Shown here: positions 9,183 to 18,782 of the stretch, piece after piece | Layout: each line of letters opens with the position of its first letter | Position numbering within the stretch: position 1 is the stretch's first letter | NCBI RefSeq assembly: GCF_008386505.1 | Contig: NZ_VUNZ01000001.1 | Location: forward strand, 1,729,937-1,793,936 | Source: Chryseobacterium sediminis | GTDB taxonomy: Bacteria; Bacteroidota; Bacteroidia; Flavobacteriales; Weeksellaceae | Length of the DNA stretch: 64,000 bases | Direction of reading: 5' to 3' | Program-made: the position numbers and the translations under genes | The notes under the pieces: model-generated | Told to the model about the DNA's origin: nothing | What the model saw: only the letters and a program-made list of their open reading frames with translations | Database searches by the model: none

Positions 9183-9701
9183 TTATTTAGACTGATGATT
9201 TGCATCATTTCTGTGTTCTATAATTTCAAGATTCGCATCTACAAAATAAGCACTTCCGAATCCGTTTACGTAAGATCCTTTCATAGGCTGTAAAGCAATT
9301 AAGATAAAATCTCCCATTTCAGAGATAACATCCACTACTTTCCCGTGGGTTTCTTTTAGTTTGGCAACTACCTGAGTCCATACTTCAGAATCTCTTTCAA
9401 TTTGAGAAGTTGTTGCCTCAAAAGTTAAACGTTCGCGGGCATAAATCTGTTTGGTAGCGGATTCGTCTTCAATAAACATGATGGATGTTTTTCTTCCGTC
9501 AGCAAGGTTTTTAGTATGCTTTGCCATAAAAGACACCAGAATATAAAAGGTCTGCTCTACTTGTACAAAAGGAGCATAGCTTGAATTGGGATTTCCTTCT
9601 GCATCCACAGTAGCCAGGATAATGCTTTTAGATGCATTGATCAGTTCTTTTACTTTTGGAGTAAGTGGCTTGGCATTCTTCTCTGTATGGGTTTGATTCA
9701 T
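9183..9701 (-). CDS. HugZ-like, pyridoxamine 5'-phosphate oxidase family heme utilisation protein
   Basis: A 172-residue split-barrel flavin/heme-binding fold protein. The segments SIILATVDAEGNPNSSYAPF, IYARERLTF and GSYVNGFGSAY are the conserved landmarks of the HugZ/HutZ branch, which binds heme and is linked to heme degradation and iron acquisition. The family also contains flavin-dependent members, so the catalytic role is inferred. Single gene between phosphopantetheinyl transferase and ahcY, divergent from ahcY, with about 165 bp of AT-rich promoter DNA between them. No heme uptake gene is adjacent. Confidence 0.8.
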   Translation of the reverse strand: MNQTHTEKNAKPLTPKVKELINASKSIILATVDAEGNPNSSYAPFVQVEQTFYILVSFMAKHTKNLADGRKTSIMFIEDESATKQIYARERLTFEATTSQIERDSEVWTQVVAKLKETHGKVVDVISEMGDFILIALQPMKGSYVNGFGSAYFVDANLEIIEHRNDANHQSK

Positions 9702-9819
9702 AATATATTTATTTATGAGCTAAATTAGTTATTTATATTAAGACTAAATAATATTAACTCATGTTTAATCTCATAAACCTGAACTTGATATGCCGTTTTT
9801 ATATCTTAATTATTAATCG

Positions 9820-9827
9820 TAATTTTG
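9820..9827 (+). promoter_or_regulatory. -7 promoter box of ahcY
   Basis: TAATTTTG, a match to TAnnTTTG, 39 nt before the ahcY ATG; predicts a leader of about 35 nt. Confidence 0.6.
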
Positions 9828-9866
9828 CCTTTCGTTATCAATTGAATTTAAAATTATTCATTACAT

Positions 9867-11180
9867 ATGAGTACTACAACACAATACGTTCCTTATAAAG
9901 TTAAGGATATCTCCCTTGCAGAATGGGGTAGAAAAGAAATTACCCTTGCTGAAGCAGAAATGCCAGGTTTGATGTCTATCCGTGAAGAATACGGACCATC
10001 TCAACCGCTTAAAGGAGCAAGAATCGCAGGATGTCTTCACATGACAATCCAAACGGCTGTGCTTATCGAGACATTGGTAGCTTTAGGAGCTGAAGTTACC
10101 TGGTCATCTTGTAATATTTTCTCTACGCAGGACCACGCTGCTGCTGCTATTGCTGCTGCAGGAATTCCGGTATATGCATGGAAAGGTTTAAATGAAGAAG
10201 AATTTGACTGGTGTATTGAGCAGACTTTATTCTTTGGTGAAGACAGAAAGCCATTAAACATGATTTTGGATGATGGTGGAGATTTAACAAACATGGTTTT
10301 TGATAAATACCCTGAATTCACAAAAGATATCAAAGGACTTTCTGAAGAAACCACTACTGGTGTTCACAGACTTTACGAAAGAATGAAGAACGGAACTTTA
10401 GTAATGCCTGCAATCAACGTAAATGATTCAGTTACTAAATCTAAATTCGACAACAAATACGGATGTAAAGAATCTGCTGTAGATGCAGTGAGAAGAGCTA
10501 CAGACGTCATGTTAGCCGGAAAAAGAGTGGTAGTTTGCGGATACGGAGACGTAGGTAAAGGTACTGCTGCTTCTTTCAGAGGTGCTGGTTCTATTGTTAC
10601 TGTTACGGAAATTGACCCAATCTGTGCGCTTCAGGCTGCTATGGACGGTTATGAAGTAAAAAGATTAGATACTGTGGTAGATAATGCTGATATCATCATC
10701 ACTACAACAGGTAACTTTAATATCGTAAGAGGAGAACACTTCCTTAAAATGAAAGATAAGGCTATCGTTTGTAACATCGGTCACTTCGATAATGAAATCG
10801 ATATGGCTTGGTTAAACAAAAACTATGGTCAGACGAAATCTGAAGTGAAGCCTCAGGTTGATATCTATACTATTGAAGGAAAAGAGGTAATCATCCTTGC
10901 AGAAGGTAGATTGGTAAACTTAGGATGTGCTACAGGTCACCCAAGTTTCGTAATGTCTAACTCTTTCTCTAACCAGACTTTAGCTCAGATCGAACTATGG
11001 AATAACTCTGCTGCTTACAAAAACGAAGTATATATGCTTCCTAAGCACTTAGATGAGAAAGTAGCTGCTTTACACCTTAAAAAATTAAGCGTAGAGCTTG
11101 AAACTCTTTCTCCTGAACAGGCTGAGTATATCGGAGTAGACGTAAAAGGGCCATTCAAGCCTGAGTACTACAGATACTAA
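9867..11180 (+). CDS. ahcY: Adenosylhomocysteinase
   Basis: Hydrolyses S-adenosylhomocysteine to adenosine and homocysteine, clearing the product of SAM-dependent methylation and returning homocysteine to the methionine cycle. The 437-residue protein has the substrate-binding N-terminus ([27 protein letters not shown]), the NAD+-binding loop [14 protein letters not shown] at about residues 222-235, the catalytic-region segment [12 protein letters not shown], and the conserved C-terminal FKPEYYRY that reaches into the neighbouring subunit. Full length and intact. Own promoter (TAATTTTG at 9820) and own terminator, so it is monocistronic. Confidence 0.97.
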   Translation: MSTTTQYVPYKVKDISLAEWGRKEITLAEAEMPGLMSIREEYGPSQPLKGARIAGCLHMTIQTAVLIETLVALGAEVTWSSCNIFSTQDHAAAAIAAAGIPVYAWKGLNEEEFDWCIEQTLFFGEDRKPLNMILDDGGDLTNMVFDKYPEFTKDIKGLSEETTTGVHRLYERMKNGTLVMPAINVNDSVTKSKFDNKYGCKESAVDAVRRATDVMLAGKRVVVCGYGDVGKGTAASFRGAGSIVTVTEIDPICALQAAMDGYEVKRLDTVVDNADIIITTTGNFNIVRGEHFLKMKDKAIVCNIGHFDNEIDMAWLNKNYGQTKSEVKPQVDIYTIEGKEVIILAEGRLVNLGCATGHPSFVMSNSFSNQTLAQIELWNNSAAYKNEVYMLPKHLDEKVAALHLKKLSVELETLSPEQAEYIGVDVKGPFKPEYYRY

Positions 11181-11201
11181 GATTTAAATAAATATGATAT
11201 T

Positions 11202-11235
11202 ATCCCACTATTGCTAAGATGGTGGGATTTTTTTA
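11202..11235 (+). terminator. Terminator after ahcY
   Basis: Stem ATCCCAC / GTGGGAT (11202-11208 and 11222-11228) followed by a T run. Confidence 0.8.
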
Positions 11236-11257
11236 TGCAGGGACATGGAGCATTCTG

Positions 11258-11265
11258 TATTTTTG
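11258..11265 (+). promoter_or_regulatory. -7 box of the first YD-like lipoprotein gene
   Basis: TATTTTTG, 17 nt before the ATG at 11283, directly after the ahcY terminator. Confidence 0.5.
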
Positions 11266-11282
11266 TCAACTAAAAAAATAAC

Positions 11283-12092
11283 ATGAAAAACTACTTATTT
11301 CTGGGAATGATAGGCGCTGTTGTATTCTTTAACAGCTGCAGCAGCAATGATGATAATGAAGGGACAAATAATCCTTCCGAACAACCTCAGCTATTACTGA
11401 GTAAAGTTACAACTACTTATTACGACAATCCTGCTAATCCTGAAACAACAGTTTCAACATTAAGCTATAACAATCAGAAGCAATTAATCAAAACTATATC
11501 AGAAGGCAGAGCTTCAGTTTTTGAATATGATAATACCGGAAAACCTTCAAAAACCACTTATTATAAACCGGATGGTACGGTAGACTATTATTCTGCCTAT
11601 ACTTACAACGGAGAACTGCTTACAACAGTTAAGGCAATCTATACTAATAATCCGGATTATAACAGAACCATTACTTATAATTATAATACCGACGGACAGG
11701 TGATTTCTTCATCTCTTTGCCAGTCACCAGCCTGTTCCAATCCCATCATTGATACTTATACTTATAGCGGAAACAATATTTTATCAGAAACTTCAGAAGG
11801 TGGAGGATCCAGTTACAGCACTAAAATTGTTTACTCTTATGATAATAAACTGAACCCATACATTAATATCAATAAATACTTAAAAATTATGATGGGAGGA
11901 GCCTATTCGGTAAGTCAAAACAATTATCTGACAGAAAAGATCAGCTTTAAAAGTAATGGTGCCTGGGAACAAAACCAAACCCGCACTTCTACAATTCAAT
12001 ACAATAGTTCCGGTTTTCCTGTTCAGGTGATCTCAAAAGAAGCCAACGGAAACCTGTCAGCTCAATACAATTACGAATATATTACTCAATAA
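11283..12092 (+). CDS. Lipoprotein of unknown function with YD-like repeats (paralogue 1)
   Basis: A 269-residue predicted lipoprotein: signal peptide with lipobox FFNSC (Cys19), followed by an acidic, Asn-rich linker. The mature part consists of short beta-type repeats such as LSYNNQKQLIK, FEYDNTGKPSKT and YTYNGELLTTVK, similar in rhythm to the YD/RHS-type repeats of surface proteins but without an RHS core. Ends in YNYEYITQ. The next gene is a clear paralogue (same length, same repeat order, same end), so this is a tandem duplication. Function not recognised; a surface or periplasmic location is inferred. Confidence 0.75.
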   Translation: MKNYLFLGMIGAVVFFNSCSSNDDNEGTNNPSEQPQLLLSKVTTTYYDNPANPETTVSTLSYNNQKQLIKTISEGRASVFEYDNTGKPSKTTYYKPDGTVDYYSAYTYNGELLTTVKAIYTNNPDYNRTITYNYNTDGQVISSSLCQSPACSNPIIDTYTYSGNNILSETSEGGGSSYSTKIVYSYDNKLNPYININKYLKIMMGGAYSVSQNNYLTEKISFKSNGAWEQNQTRTSTIQYNSSGFPVQVISKEANGNLSAQYNYEYITQ

Positions 12093-12097
12093 TATTT

Positions 12098-12125
12098 AAA
12101 CTCTCCAATTTGGGGAGTTTTTTTA
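12098..12125 (+). terminator. Terminator after lipoprotein paralogue 1
   Basis: Stem AAACTCTCC / GGGGAGTTT with an AATTT loop and T run. Nearly the same hairpin follows the next two genes. Confidence 0.8.
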
Positions 12126-12213
12126 TGAACTAAATATTTTCGTCACCATTCTTATGGCTATTTTACAAATAAAGAATATATTTAGTCCTCATTTAAATAA
12201 AAACTTTTAATGC

Positions 12214-13011
12214 ATGAAAATACAATTTTTTATAGGGCTGATGAGTTCATTTTTATTCTTCAACTGTAGTAGTAATAATGAAGAAAATGAAACCAATCCT
12301 TCTGAACCTCAAATATTATTAAGTAAAGCCACTACAGTGTATCATGGAAATTCAACTAATCCCTCAACAGATGTTGTCAAATTTGATTATAATAACCAAA
12401 AGCAGCTCATCAAAATCTCATCAGAAAACACAATTTCCATTTTGGAATATGATGCCACTGGAAAACCTTCAAAAATTAATTACCAGAAAACAGATGGTAC
12501 TGGAGCATATTATAAGACCTGCACCTACAATGGCGATCAACTGACTATGGTTAAAACAATATACCCCACTAGTACATATAATACAGCAATAACGTACAAC
12601 AATGGTAAAGTTACTGCCACATCCCTTTGCGAATCTCCCAATTGTACAAACCCGTCTACAACTTCATATTCATATAGTGAGAATAATGTTTCAGAAGAAA
12701 ATTCAATAAGTGACGGTATTGGTGGGGCCCATCATTTTAAAAAAGAATTTTCATATGATAACAGAGTAAATCCTTATTCTTTAATCAATAGATATTTTAG
12801 GATTTTTATGGGAGGTCCACAATTTTTAAGTCAAAATAACTATACAGCCGAAAAAATAAGCAAGAAAGACAATGCAGGAAACTGGAATCAAATTCTAAAT
12901 ATCACCTACCAAATAGAATACAATAATTCTCAATTACCCACTCAGGTCATAGGAAAAGATGATGATGGTAATGAGTTTGTAAGATATACATACGAATATA
13001 TTACACAATAA
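12214..13011 (+). CDS. Lipoprotein of unknown function with YD-like repeats (paralogue 2)
   Basis: A 265-residue paralogue of the preceding gene. Lipobox FFNCS at about residue 18, acidic linker, then the same repeat segments (FDYNNQKQLIKIS, LEYDATGKPSKINY, CTYNGDQLTMVKT) and the same C-terminus YTYEYITQ. The duplicates have diverged clearly at protein level, so the duplication is not recent. It has its own terminator and lies 122 bp after the first copy. Function not recognised. Confidence 0.75.
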   Translation: MKIQFFIGLMSSFLFFNCSSNNEENETNPSEPQILLSKATTVYHGNSTNPSTDVVKFDYNNQKQLIKISSENTISILEYDATGKPSKINYQKTDGTGAYYKTCTYNGDQLTMVKTIYPTSTYNTAITYNNGKVTATSLCESPNCTNPSTTSYSYSENNVSEENSISDGIGGAHHFKKEFSYDNRVNPYSLINRYFRIFMGGPQFLSQNNYTAEKISKKDNAGNWNQILNITYQIEYNNSQLPTQVIGKDDDGNEFVRYTYEYITQ

Positions 13012-13015
13012 TACT

Positions 13016-13042
13016 AAGCTCTCCAATTTGGGGAGTTTTTTT
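13016..13042 (+). terminator. Terminator after lipoprotein paralogue 2
   Basis: AAGCTCTCC / GGGGAGTTT hairpin with the same AATTT loop as the terminator at 12098, followed by a T run. Confidence 0.8.
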
Positions 13043-13186
13043 ATGAGCCTATTTCGATAAATGATGATTATAAATTTTAAAAAATCATTGAAGGGCATTG
13101 TCCAGTATTTTCCCCATATTTCTCCTCTATTAAGGCTCTATTTATAAAAAATGAATATCTTAGCCTCTTAAATAAAACATTAAACT

Positions 13187-13579
13187 ATGAAAAAACAAAG
13201 AGTATCGAATGCGTTCGTTGCAGCGTCGTGGGTAGCATTGGGTGCAGGAATGATTGGCTTCATCGTCGGTCTTGCAAGAGCTGAAATGCTGCTGAATGAA
13301 AAAGGATATTATTTTACCATTCTTCTTTATGGCTTATTTGCTGTTGTTTCTCTTCAGAAAGCGGTACGTGACAGATTAGAAAACATTCAGGTAACCGATA
13401 TTTATTACGGGATCTGTTGGTTTGCCACATTATCATCCATTGTATTACTGGCTATCGGGCTTTGGAACGCCACCATCCTTCCAAGTGAAAAAGGGTTTTA
13501 TGCCTTTGCCTTTCTGCTTGCACTCTTCGGAGCCATCGCAGTCCAGAAAAATACACGTGACAATATGCTTCAGGAATAA
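13187..13579 (+). CDS. YiaA/YiaB family inner membrane protein
   Basis: A small integral membrane protein (130 aa) with two repeats of the YiaA/B two-helix domain: SNAFVAASWVALGAGMIGF...KGYYFTILLYGLFAVVSLQK and ICWFATLSSIVLLAIGLWNA...KGFYAFAFLLALFGAIAVQK. Each half ends in QK followed by RD, showing the internal duplication. Four membrane helices in total. The function of this family is not established. The gene stands alone with its own terminator. Confidence 0.85.
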   Translation: MKKQRVSNAFVAASWVALGAGMIGFIVGLARAEMLLNEKGYYFTILLYGLFAVVSLQKAVRDRLENIQVTDIYYGICWFATLSSIVLLAIGLWNATILPSEKGFYAFAFLLALFGAIAVQKNTRDNMLQE

Positions 13580-13582
13580 AGT

Positions 13583-13609
13583 AAACTCTCCATTTTGGAG
13601 AGTTTTTTA
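13583..13609 (+). terminator. Terminator after the yiaA-like gene
   Basis: AAACTCTCC / GGAGAGTTT stem with T run, closely similar to the hairpins at 12098 and 13016. Confidence 0.8.
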
Positions 13610-13718
13610 TTTAAAAAATTTCATTAAAATACATAAAATACTACAAATTCCACATTTACATTAAAAATATATTAAGTTTTTTGTTATTTTAGCTACGCTT
13701 ATTTCACAAACTAATGAC

Positions 13719-15041
13719 ATGTACAAAAAACTTCTCCCTTCTACTCTATTTATTCTATTATTTCAGTTTTCAAATGCTCAGAATGAGTTTATCACTGTTT
13801 GGAAAACCCAAAATGCACAATTCATAAAATTTCCCGGCCGGGGAACCAATTTCCAGGTATATTGGGAAGAAGTAGGCTATCCGCAACACAATGGAACGAT
13901 GAATAATGTAACTTCCACTACTGAATTCATCATCAATTTAGGAACACCATTAAACCCATCTCCTGCCCAAGCCAGTTACAGAATCAAAATCAGTGACGGA
14001 AACGGAAGTTTTGATCAGGTGAGATTTTATAATGGTTCATCAATCCCGGTTTACAATGCTGCAGACCGTTCAAAAATCACTCACATTACCCAATGGGGAA
14101 ATATAAAATGGAAAAGCTTTGATAGTGCTTTTGTATACTGCGATAATATGGATGTGACCGCTACTGATGCACCGGACCTCAGCATGGTAACCAGTATGCG
14201 CCAGATGTTTTATTTATGTATTTCATTGATCGGCAATTCTTCTTTCAATACATGGAACACCTCTACCATTACAGATATGTATTATATGTTTGGTGATGAT
14301 AATTTATTTAACCAGCCACTGGGAAACTGGGATACTTCCAATGTGACAGATATGTCTTATATGTTTGACTATACGGGATTCAATCAATCTTTGAGCAAAT
14401 GGAACACTGCAAAGGTTACCACCATGGAACATATGTTTCATGATTCAGAAAACTTCAATCAGGATATTCAAAACTGGAACACAGGAAATGTCACGAATAT
14501 GAACGAAATGTTCCGTGGCACCGCTTTTAATCAAAATATTGGAAGATGGAACCTAAGTTCATTAACAACAGCTACCAATATGTTTCTCGATTCTGCGATG
14601 AACTGCCTGAATTATGATAAAACACTTTACGGATGGAGCCAAAGCTCTTCAACACCTGCTAATATTAATCTATCAAGTGCTGCTCCATTAATTTATTCCC
14701 ATGCTGATGCTGTAGCCGCAAGAAATTATTTAATTAATTCTAAAGGATGGACTATCTCAGGAGATACTTACAACGGACTATGCAACCAGACACTTTCAAC
14801 TTCTGAAAAGGAGATTTCTGGTAAAGCATCTATCTATCCCAATCCTGTAAAAGATCATATTTACCTGAAAAACATTCCAAATGGAGTAAGTTATATCATC
14901 ACCGATATGAGTGGAAGAACACTTGCCAAGAACAACCTTGAATATGAAAAGATTAATGTCAGACTTTTGACCCCGGGAAATTATATCCTGCAAATTTTGA
15001 CAAAGAATACAATTCATTCTTTCTCATTCATCAAACAATAA
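13719..15041 (+). CDS. BspA-family (DUF285) surface protein with T9SS sorting domain, copy 1
   Basis: Predicted T9SS cargo of 440 residues: signal peptide ending near SNAQ (residue 21), an N-terminal domain (about 22-130), a central array of DUF285/BspA-like repeats of about 25 residues with the pattern WNTSNVTDMSYMF...FNQ (about 150-300), and a C-terminal type A sorting domain (ASIYPNPVKDHIYLKN ... SFSFIKQ). BspA-type proteins are often cell-surface or secreted and may bind host or matrix molecules; the ligand here is unknown. It is the first and most divergent of three tandem paralogues with 14-21 bp gaps, so one transcript is likely. PorU and PorV, its likely export partners, lie at the start of the window. 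Confidence 0.88.
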   Translation: MYKKLLPSTLFILLFQFSNAQNEFITVWKTQNAQFIKFPGRGTNFQVYWEEVGYPQHNGTMNNVTSTTEFIINLGTPLNPSPAQASYRIKISDGNGSFDQVRFYNGSSIPVYNAADRSKITHITQWGNIKWKSFDSAFVYCDNMDVTATDAPDLSMVTSMRQMFYLCISLIGNSSFNTWNTSTITDMYYMFGDDNLFNQPLGNWDTSNVTDMSYMFDYTGFNQSLSKWNTAKVTTMEHMFHDSENFNQDIQNWNTGNVTNMNEMFRGTAFNQNIGRWNLSSLTTATNMFLDSAMNCLNYDKTLYGWSQSSSTPANINLSSAAPLIYSHADAVAARNYLINSKGWTISGDTYNGLCNQTLSTSEKEISGKASIYPNPVKDHIYLKNIPNGVSYIITDMSGRTLAKNNLEYEKINVRLLTPGNYILQILTKNTIHSFSFIKQ

Positions 15042-15062
15042 ACTAATACATAAACTATAACC

Positions 15063-16622
15063 ATGATTCTAAAAAAAATCCCAACCTTCATTTTTCTTTT
15101 GCTGGCTTTCATTGTAAAAGCTCAGGACGAATTCATTACCATCTGGAAACCTGCATCTACCGTATTACCAGCAGTAAATGTAGATGCTCCCTACCAAGCC
15201 ACGACTCAGCAGATCTGGTTTCCCGGAATTGGTGATAATTATGATATTTACTGGGAGGAAGTAGGCTATCCACAGCACAATGGTTCGCTTCTCGATGTAA
15301 CTTCCACAAAACAGGTTCTTATTGACTTCGGGACGTCAATCGCAGAAAAAAATGATGCAAAATACAGGGTAAAAGTTACGAATGGTAACGGAACTTTCAG
15401 ACAAATAAAATTCGGAACTCCTCAACTATTTCCTGGTCCTGAGCAAGTCATTCCTATCTGGCAGATCAATGGAAGTTCAGATAAAATACTGGAAATAGAA
15501 CAATGGGGTAATATTTCATGGACTACGATGGAAAGCGCCTTCAGTCTGTGCAGGCTTATGCAGCTTACGGCAACAGATACTCCCAATCTTAATAATGTTG
15601 AAGATGCTTCTTTTATGTTTTATGGTACAACCAGCTTTAAGGGAGCCAGTTCTATGCAAAACTGGGATACTTCTAAAATTAAGAATTTTAGTTTTATGCT
15701 CTCTCTTTTATTCGATGTGAATCCATCTTCTGCCGTAATAGAACAGTTCAACTCACCTTATCTGGACAGCTGGAATATGTCTTCTGCTACGAACCTCAGC
15801 TATATGCTGGGAAACAGAACGGCTTTTAACCAGACTCTTAACAGCTGGGATGTTTCAAAGGTGACGGATATGAGCTGGATGTTTGGACAATGTTTAAGCT
15901 TCAATCAACGTTTGGATAACTGGGATACTTCAAGTTTAGAGGACATGCACTTTATGTTTCATATGATTCCTGTTTTCAATCAGCCGTTAAACTGGAACAC
16001 TTCTAAAGTTACTAATATGTCCCATGTATTTCATGGTTGTACAACCTTTAATCAGTCTTTAGAAAATTGGGATATGACAAAAGTGACCAGAATAGATCAG
16101 ATGCTTAATATTGCATCAGGTTTCAATCAGTCATTAGGAAACTGGAACTTAGTTTCTCTTACCAATGGTAATGGTGCTTTAACACTGTCAGGCCTTAATT
16201 GTGAAAATTACAGCAAAACGCTTATGGGATGGGCCAACAACCCTAATACAGCCAACAATATTGCATTAGGTTCTCTAACGGGATTAAAATATGCTTCAAA
16301 CGTGTCGGACAAAAGGGATATTCTTATCAATAAAGGCTGGTCATTAATAGGTGATACGGTAGGAAGTTGCTTATTATCTTCATCAGATGTAAGACTGAAT
16401 AAAAAACTTTCGCTATATCCTAATCCTGCAGTGGATGACATTCATGTTGAAGGGTTAAGCGATATAAAGAGCTATAAAATTTATGATGCCAGCGGAAGAT
16501 TGGTAAAGGAAGGAAATCCCAATAATGATATCATCAATGTAAGCTCCCTGCCTAAAGGAAATTATATGATACAGCTGATCATGAAAGAAAAAACAGTTTC
16601 TTCAAAATTCATTAAGAAATAA
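15063..16622 (+). CDS. BspA-family (DUF285) surface protein with T9SS sorting domain, copy 2
   Basis: A 519-residue paralogue of the genes on either side. Signal peptide ending near VKAQ (residue 20), followed by the FITIWKPASTVLP segment shared with copy 3. The DUF285 repeats (NWDTSKIKNFSFM, SWDVSKVTDMSWMF, NWDTSSLEDMHFMF, NWNTSKVTNMSHVF) fill about residues 190-370. The C-terminal sorting domain begins LNKKLSLYPNPAVDDIHVEG and ends SKFIKK, the classic T9SS type A form. It has the same length as copy 3 and is much closer to it than to copy 1. 21 bp after copy 1. Confidence 0.9.
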   Translation: MILKKIPTFIFLLLAFIVKAQDEFITIWKPASTVLPAVNVDAPYQATTQQIWFPGIGDNYDIYWEEVGYPQHNGSLLDVTSTKQVLIDFGTSIAEKNDAKYRVKVTNGNGTFRQIKFGTPQLFPGPEQVIPIWQINGSSDKILEIEQWGNISWTTMESAFSLCRLMQLTATDTPNLNNVEDASFMFYGTTSFKGASSMQNWDTSKIKNFSFMLSLLFDVNPSSAVIEQFNSPYLDSWNMSSATNLSYMLGNRTAFNQTLNSWDVSKVTDMSWMFGQCLSFNQRLDNWDTSSLEDMHFMFHMIPVFNQPLNWNTSKVTNMSHVFHGCTTFNQSLENWDMTKVTRIDQMLNIASGFNQSLGNWNLVSLTNGNGALTLSGLNCENYSKTLMGWANNPNTANNIALGSLTGLKYASNVSDKRDILINKGWSLIGDTVGSCLLSSSDVRLNKKLSLYPNPAVDDIHVEGLSDIKSYKIYDASGRLVKEGNPNNDIINVSSLPKGNYMIQLIMKEKTVSSKFIKK

Positions 16623-16636
16623 CTATAAACCTCAAT

Positions 16637-18196
16637 ATGATATTGAAAAAAATTTGGGTGGGCTTTTTTATTTTACTGATATTCGTTGCGAAAGCCCAGA
16701 ATGAATTTATCACTATCTGGAAGCCTGCTTCTACTGTGATACAGCCTATTACTGTAAGTGCTCCTTATCAGGCAAGTTCTCAACAAATATGGTTTCCCGG
16801 AATTGGCGAAAACTATGACATTTATTGGGAAGAAGTAGGCTATCCCCAGCACAACGGTTCTCTTACCAATATAACCTCTACAAAACAGGTTTTTATTGAT
16901 TTTGGTACATCAATCGCAGAAAAGAACGATGCAAAGTACAGAATAAAAGTAAGCAATGGAAATGGTGTTTTTCAGCAAATAAAATTTGGAGACGTACAGG
17001 AAGTTCAGCTTCCGGACCAGATTTTTCCGGTCTGGCAGATCAACGGAAGTGCAGATAAAATACTTGAAATAGAACAATGGGGTAATATTTCATGGACTAC
17101 GATGGAAAGCGCCTTCAGTCAATGTAAACTTGTTCAGCTTACTGCTACAGACCTTCCTGATCTTAGTAATGTTGAAGATGCTTCTTATATGTTTTATGGT
17201 GCAAAAACCTTTACAGGCGCAAGCTCCATGCAAAACTGGAATACTTCTAAGATTAAGAATTTCAAATTTATGTTTTCTATTATCTTTGATAGTATCAATA
17301 CTTCAATTCCCGATCAGTTCAATCCTCCTTATTTTAATAGCTGGAATATGTCATCAGCAACTAATCTCAGCTTTATGTTTGCAGGACGGAGTATCTTTAA
17401 CCAGATATTAAACAACTGGGACGTTTCAAATGTCACTGATATGAAATGGATGTTTGCTCTTTGCCCAAGCTATAATCAACCTATGGATAACTGGGATACC
17501 TCCAGCCTTGAAGACATTCGTTTTATGTTCCATTTTGATTCTGGTTTCAATCAATCTTTAAACCATTGGAATACTTCTAAAATTACCAATATGGCTCATG
17601 CTATTCATGGCTGCACAGCCTTTAGTCATTCCCTTGAAAACTGGGATATGACCAAGGTTATCAGAATAGACCAGATTCTTAAGGAAACGCCCAACTTTAA
17701 TCATTCCCTTGCAAGCTGGAATCTTGCCAGCGTTAATAATGGAGCCCAGGCTTTGATGCAGACAGGAATGGATTGTGAAAATTTCAGTAAAACACTTGCA
17801 GGATGGGCAGATAATCCTGACACTGCCAATAATGTTGATCTAGATATTGTAACTCCTTTGAGTTATGCTTTCAATGCAGCAGATAAAAGGAATATTCTCA
17901 TCAGTAAAGGATGGACAATGTCCGGTGATACAATAGGAAATTGTTTACTCTCTTCATCGGATGTAAAACTGAATAAAAAACTTTCGCTTTATCCTAATCC
18001 AGCAGTGGATGATATTCATATTGAGGGATTAAGTGACATTAAAAAGTATAGAATTTTTGATGCAAGTGGAAGACTTGTACTGGAAGGAAACCCCAATAGG
18101 GATATGATTAATGTAGGATCTTTACCAAAAGGAAATTACATTTTACAGCTCATTCTGAAAGATACTACCCTCTCTTCAAAATTCATTAAGAAATAA
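16637..18196 (+). CDS. BspA-family (DUF285) surface protein with T9SS sorting domain, copy 3
   Basis: Third tandem paralogue, 519 residues, 14 bp after copy 2 and aligned with it along the whole length. The sorting domains are almost identical (KLSLYPNPAVDDIH in both), while the DUF285 repeats differ at many positions (for example NWDVSNVTDMKWMF, HWNTSKITNMAHAI). Signal peptide ends near AKAQ. The pattern of conserved tails and variable repeats fits diversification of surface-exposed parts. Followed by a good terminator, so it is the last gene of the three-gene cluster. Confidence 0.9.
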   Translation: MILKKIWVGFFILLIFVAKAQNEFITIWKPASTVIQPITVSAPYQASSQQIWFPGIGENYDIYWEEVGYPQHNGSLTNITSTKQVFIDFGTSIAEKNDAKYRIKVSNGNGVFQQIKFGDVQEVQLPDQIFPVWQINGSADKILEIEQWGNISWTTMESAFSQCKLVQLTATDLPDLSNVEDASYMFYGAKTFTGASSMQNWNTSKIKNFKFMFSIIFDSINTSIPDQFNPPYFNSWNMSSATNLSFMFAGRSIFNQILNNWDVSNVTDMKWMFALCPSYNQPMDNWDTSSLEDIRFMFHFDSGFNQSLNHWNTSKITNMAHAIHGCTAFSHSLENWDMTKVIRIDQILKETPNFNHSLASWNLASVNNGAQALMQTGMDCENFSKTLAGWADNPDTANNVDLDIVTPLSYAFNAADKRNILISKGWTMSGDTIGNCLLSSSDVKLNKKLSLYPNPAVDDIHIEGLSDIKKYRIFDASGRLVLEGNPNRDMINVGSLPKGNYILQLILKDTTLSSKFIKK

Positions 18197-18203
18197 AACA
18201 AAG

Positions 18204-18232
18204 AAGCCTCGCTGAAAAGTGAGGCTTTTATT
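18204..18232 (+). terminator. Terminator after the BspA cluster
   Basis: Stem AGCCTCGC / GTGAGGCT (with one G-T pair) followed by TTTTATTTT. It lies between the convergent BspA copy 3 and purE, so it mainly serves the plus strand. Confidence 0.7.
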
Positions 18233-18249
18233 TTGAGATTAAAAGTAAA

Positions 18250-18753
18250 CTATTTGTCAAAATGATTAGGATGCTGGGCTTTGATATCATCCACAGTTCC
18301 CAATACTTTATCTTTTAAAGAATCCTGGTATTTCTGAAGTTTTGCAGCGACTTCTTCATTACCGCTTCCTAAAATTTTTGCTGCTAAAATCCCTGCATTC
18401 AAAGCTCCGTTCAGGGCTACGGTAGCTACCGGAATTCCGCCAGGCATCTGAAGAATAGATAAAACAGAATCCCATCCGTCTATTGAATTACTAGACAAAA
18501 TCGGAACCCCGATTACCGGAAGTGTAGTACAGCTTGCTACCATTCCCGGAAGATGCGCTGCCCCTCCTGCTCCCGCAACAATTACCTTCAGACCTCTTTC
18601 CTGAGCTGTTTTGGCATAATCGAACATTCTTTCCGGTGTTCTGTGCGCTGAAACTACTGTTAATTCATAAGGGATATCAAGGCTTTTAAGAAAATTTGCA
18701 GCCTGTTCCATGATCGGCAGATCACTCTGACTGCCCATAATAATTCCTACCAT
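18250..18753 (-). CDS. purE: N5-carboxyaminoimidazole ribonucleotide mutase PurE
   Basis: Purine biosynthesis: converts N5-CAIR to CAIR. 167 residues from the ATG at 18753; a TTG two codons upstream is possible but unlikely. Class I PurE motifs: GSQSDLPIM near the start (phosphate/ribose binding), SAHRTPERM with the catalytic His, and AGGAAHLPGM. It pairs with PurK, which makes N5-CAIR from AIR; purK lies about 5.1 kb away on the same strand instead of next to purE. Confidence 0.95.
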   Translation of the reverse strand: MVGIIMGSQSDLPIMEQAANFLKSLDIPYELTVVSAHRTPERMFDYAKTAQERGLKVIVAGAGGAAHLPGMVASCTTLPVIGVPILSSNSIDGWDSVLSILQMPGGIPVATVALNGALNAGILAAKILGSGNEEVAAKLQKYQDSLKDKVLGTVDDIKAQHPNHFDK

Positions 18754-18774
18754 CTTCAATTTTTATTAGATCTT

Positions 18775-18782
18775 CAAAGATA
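18775..18782 (-). promoter_or_regulatory. -7 box of purE
   Basis: TATCTTTG on the minus strand, 21 nt before the purE ATG at 18753. Its position shows purE has its own promoter. Confidence 0.55.
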
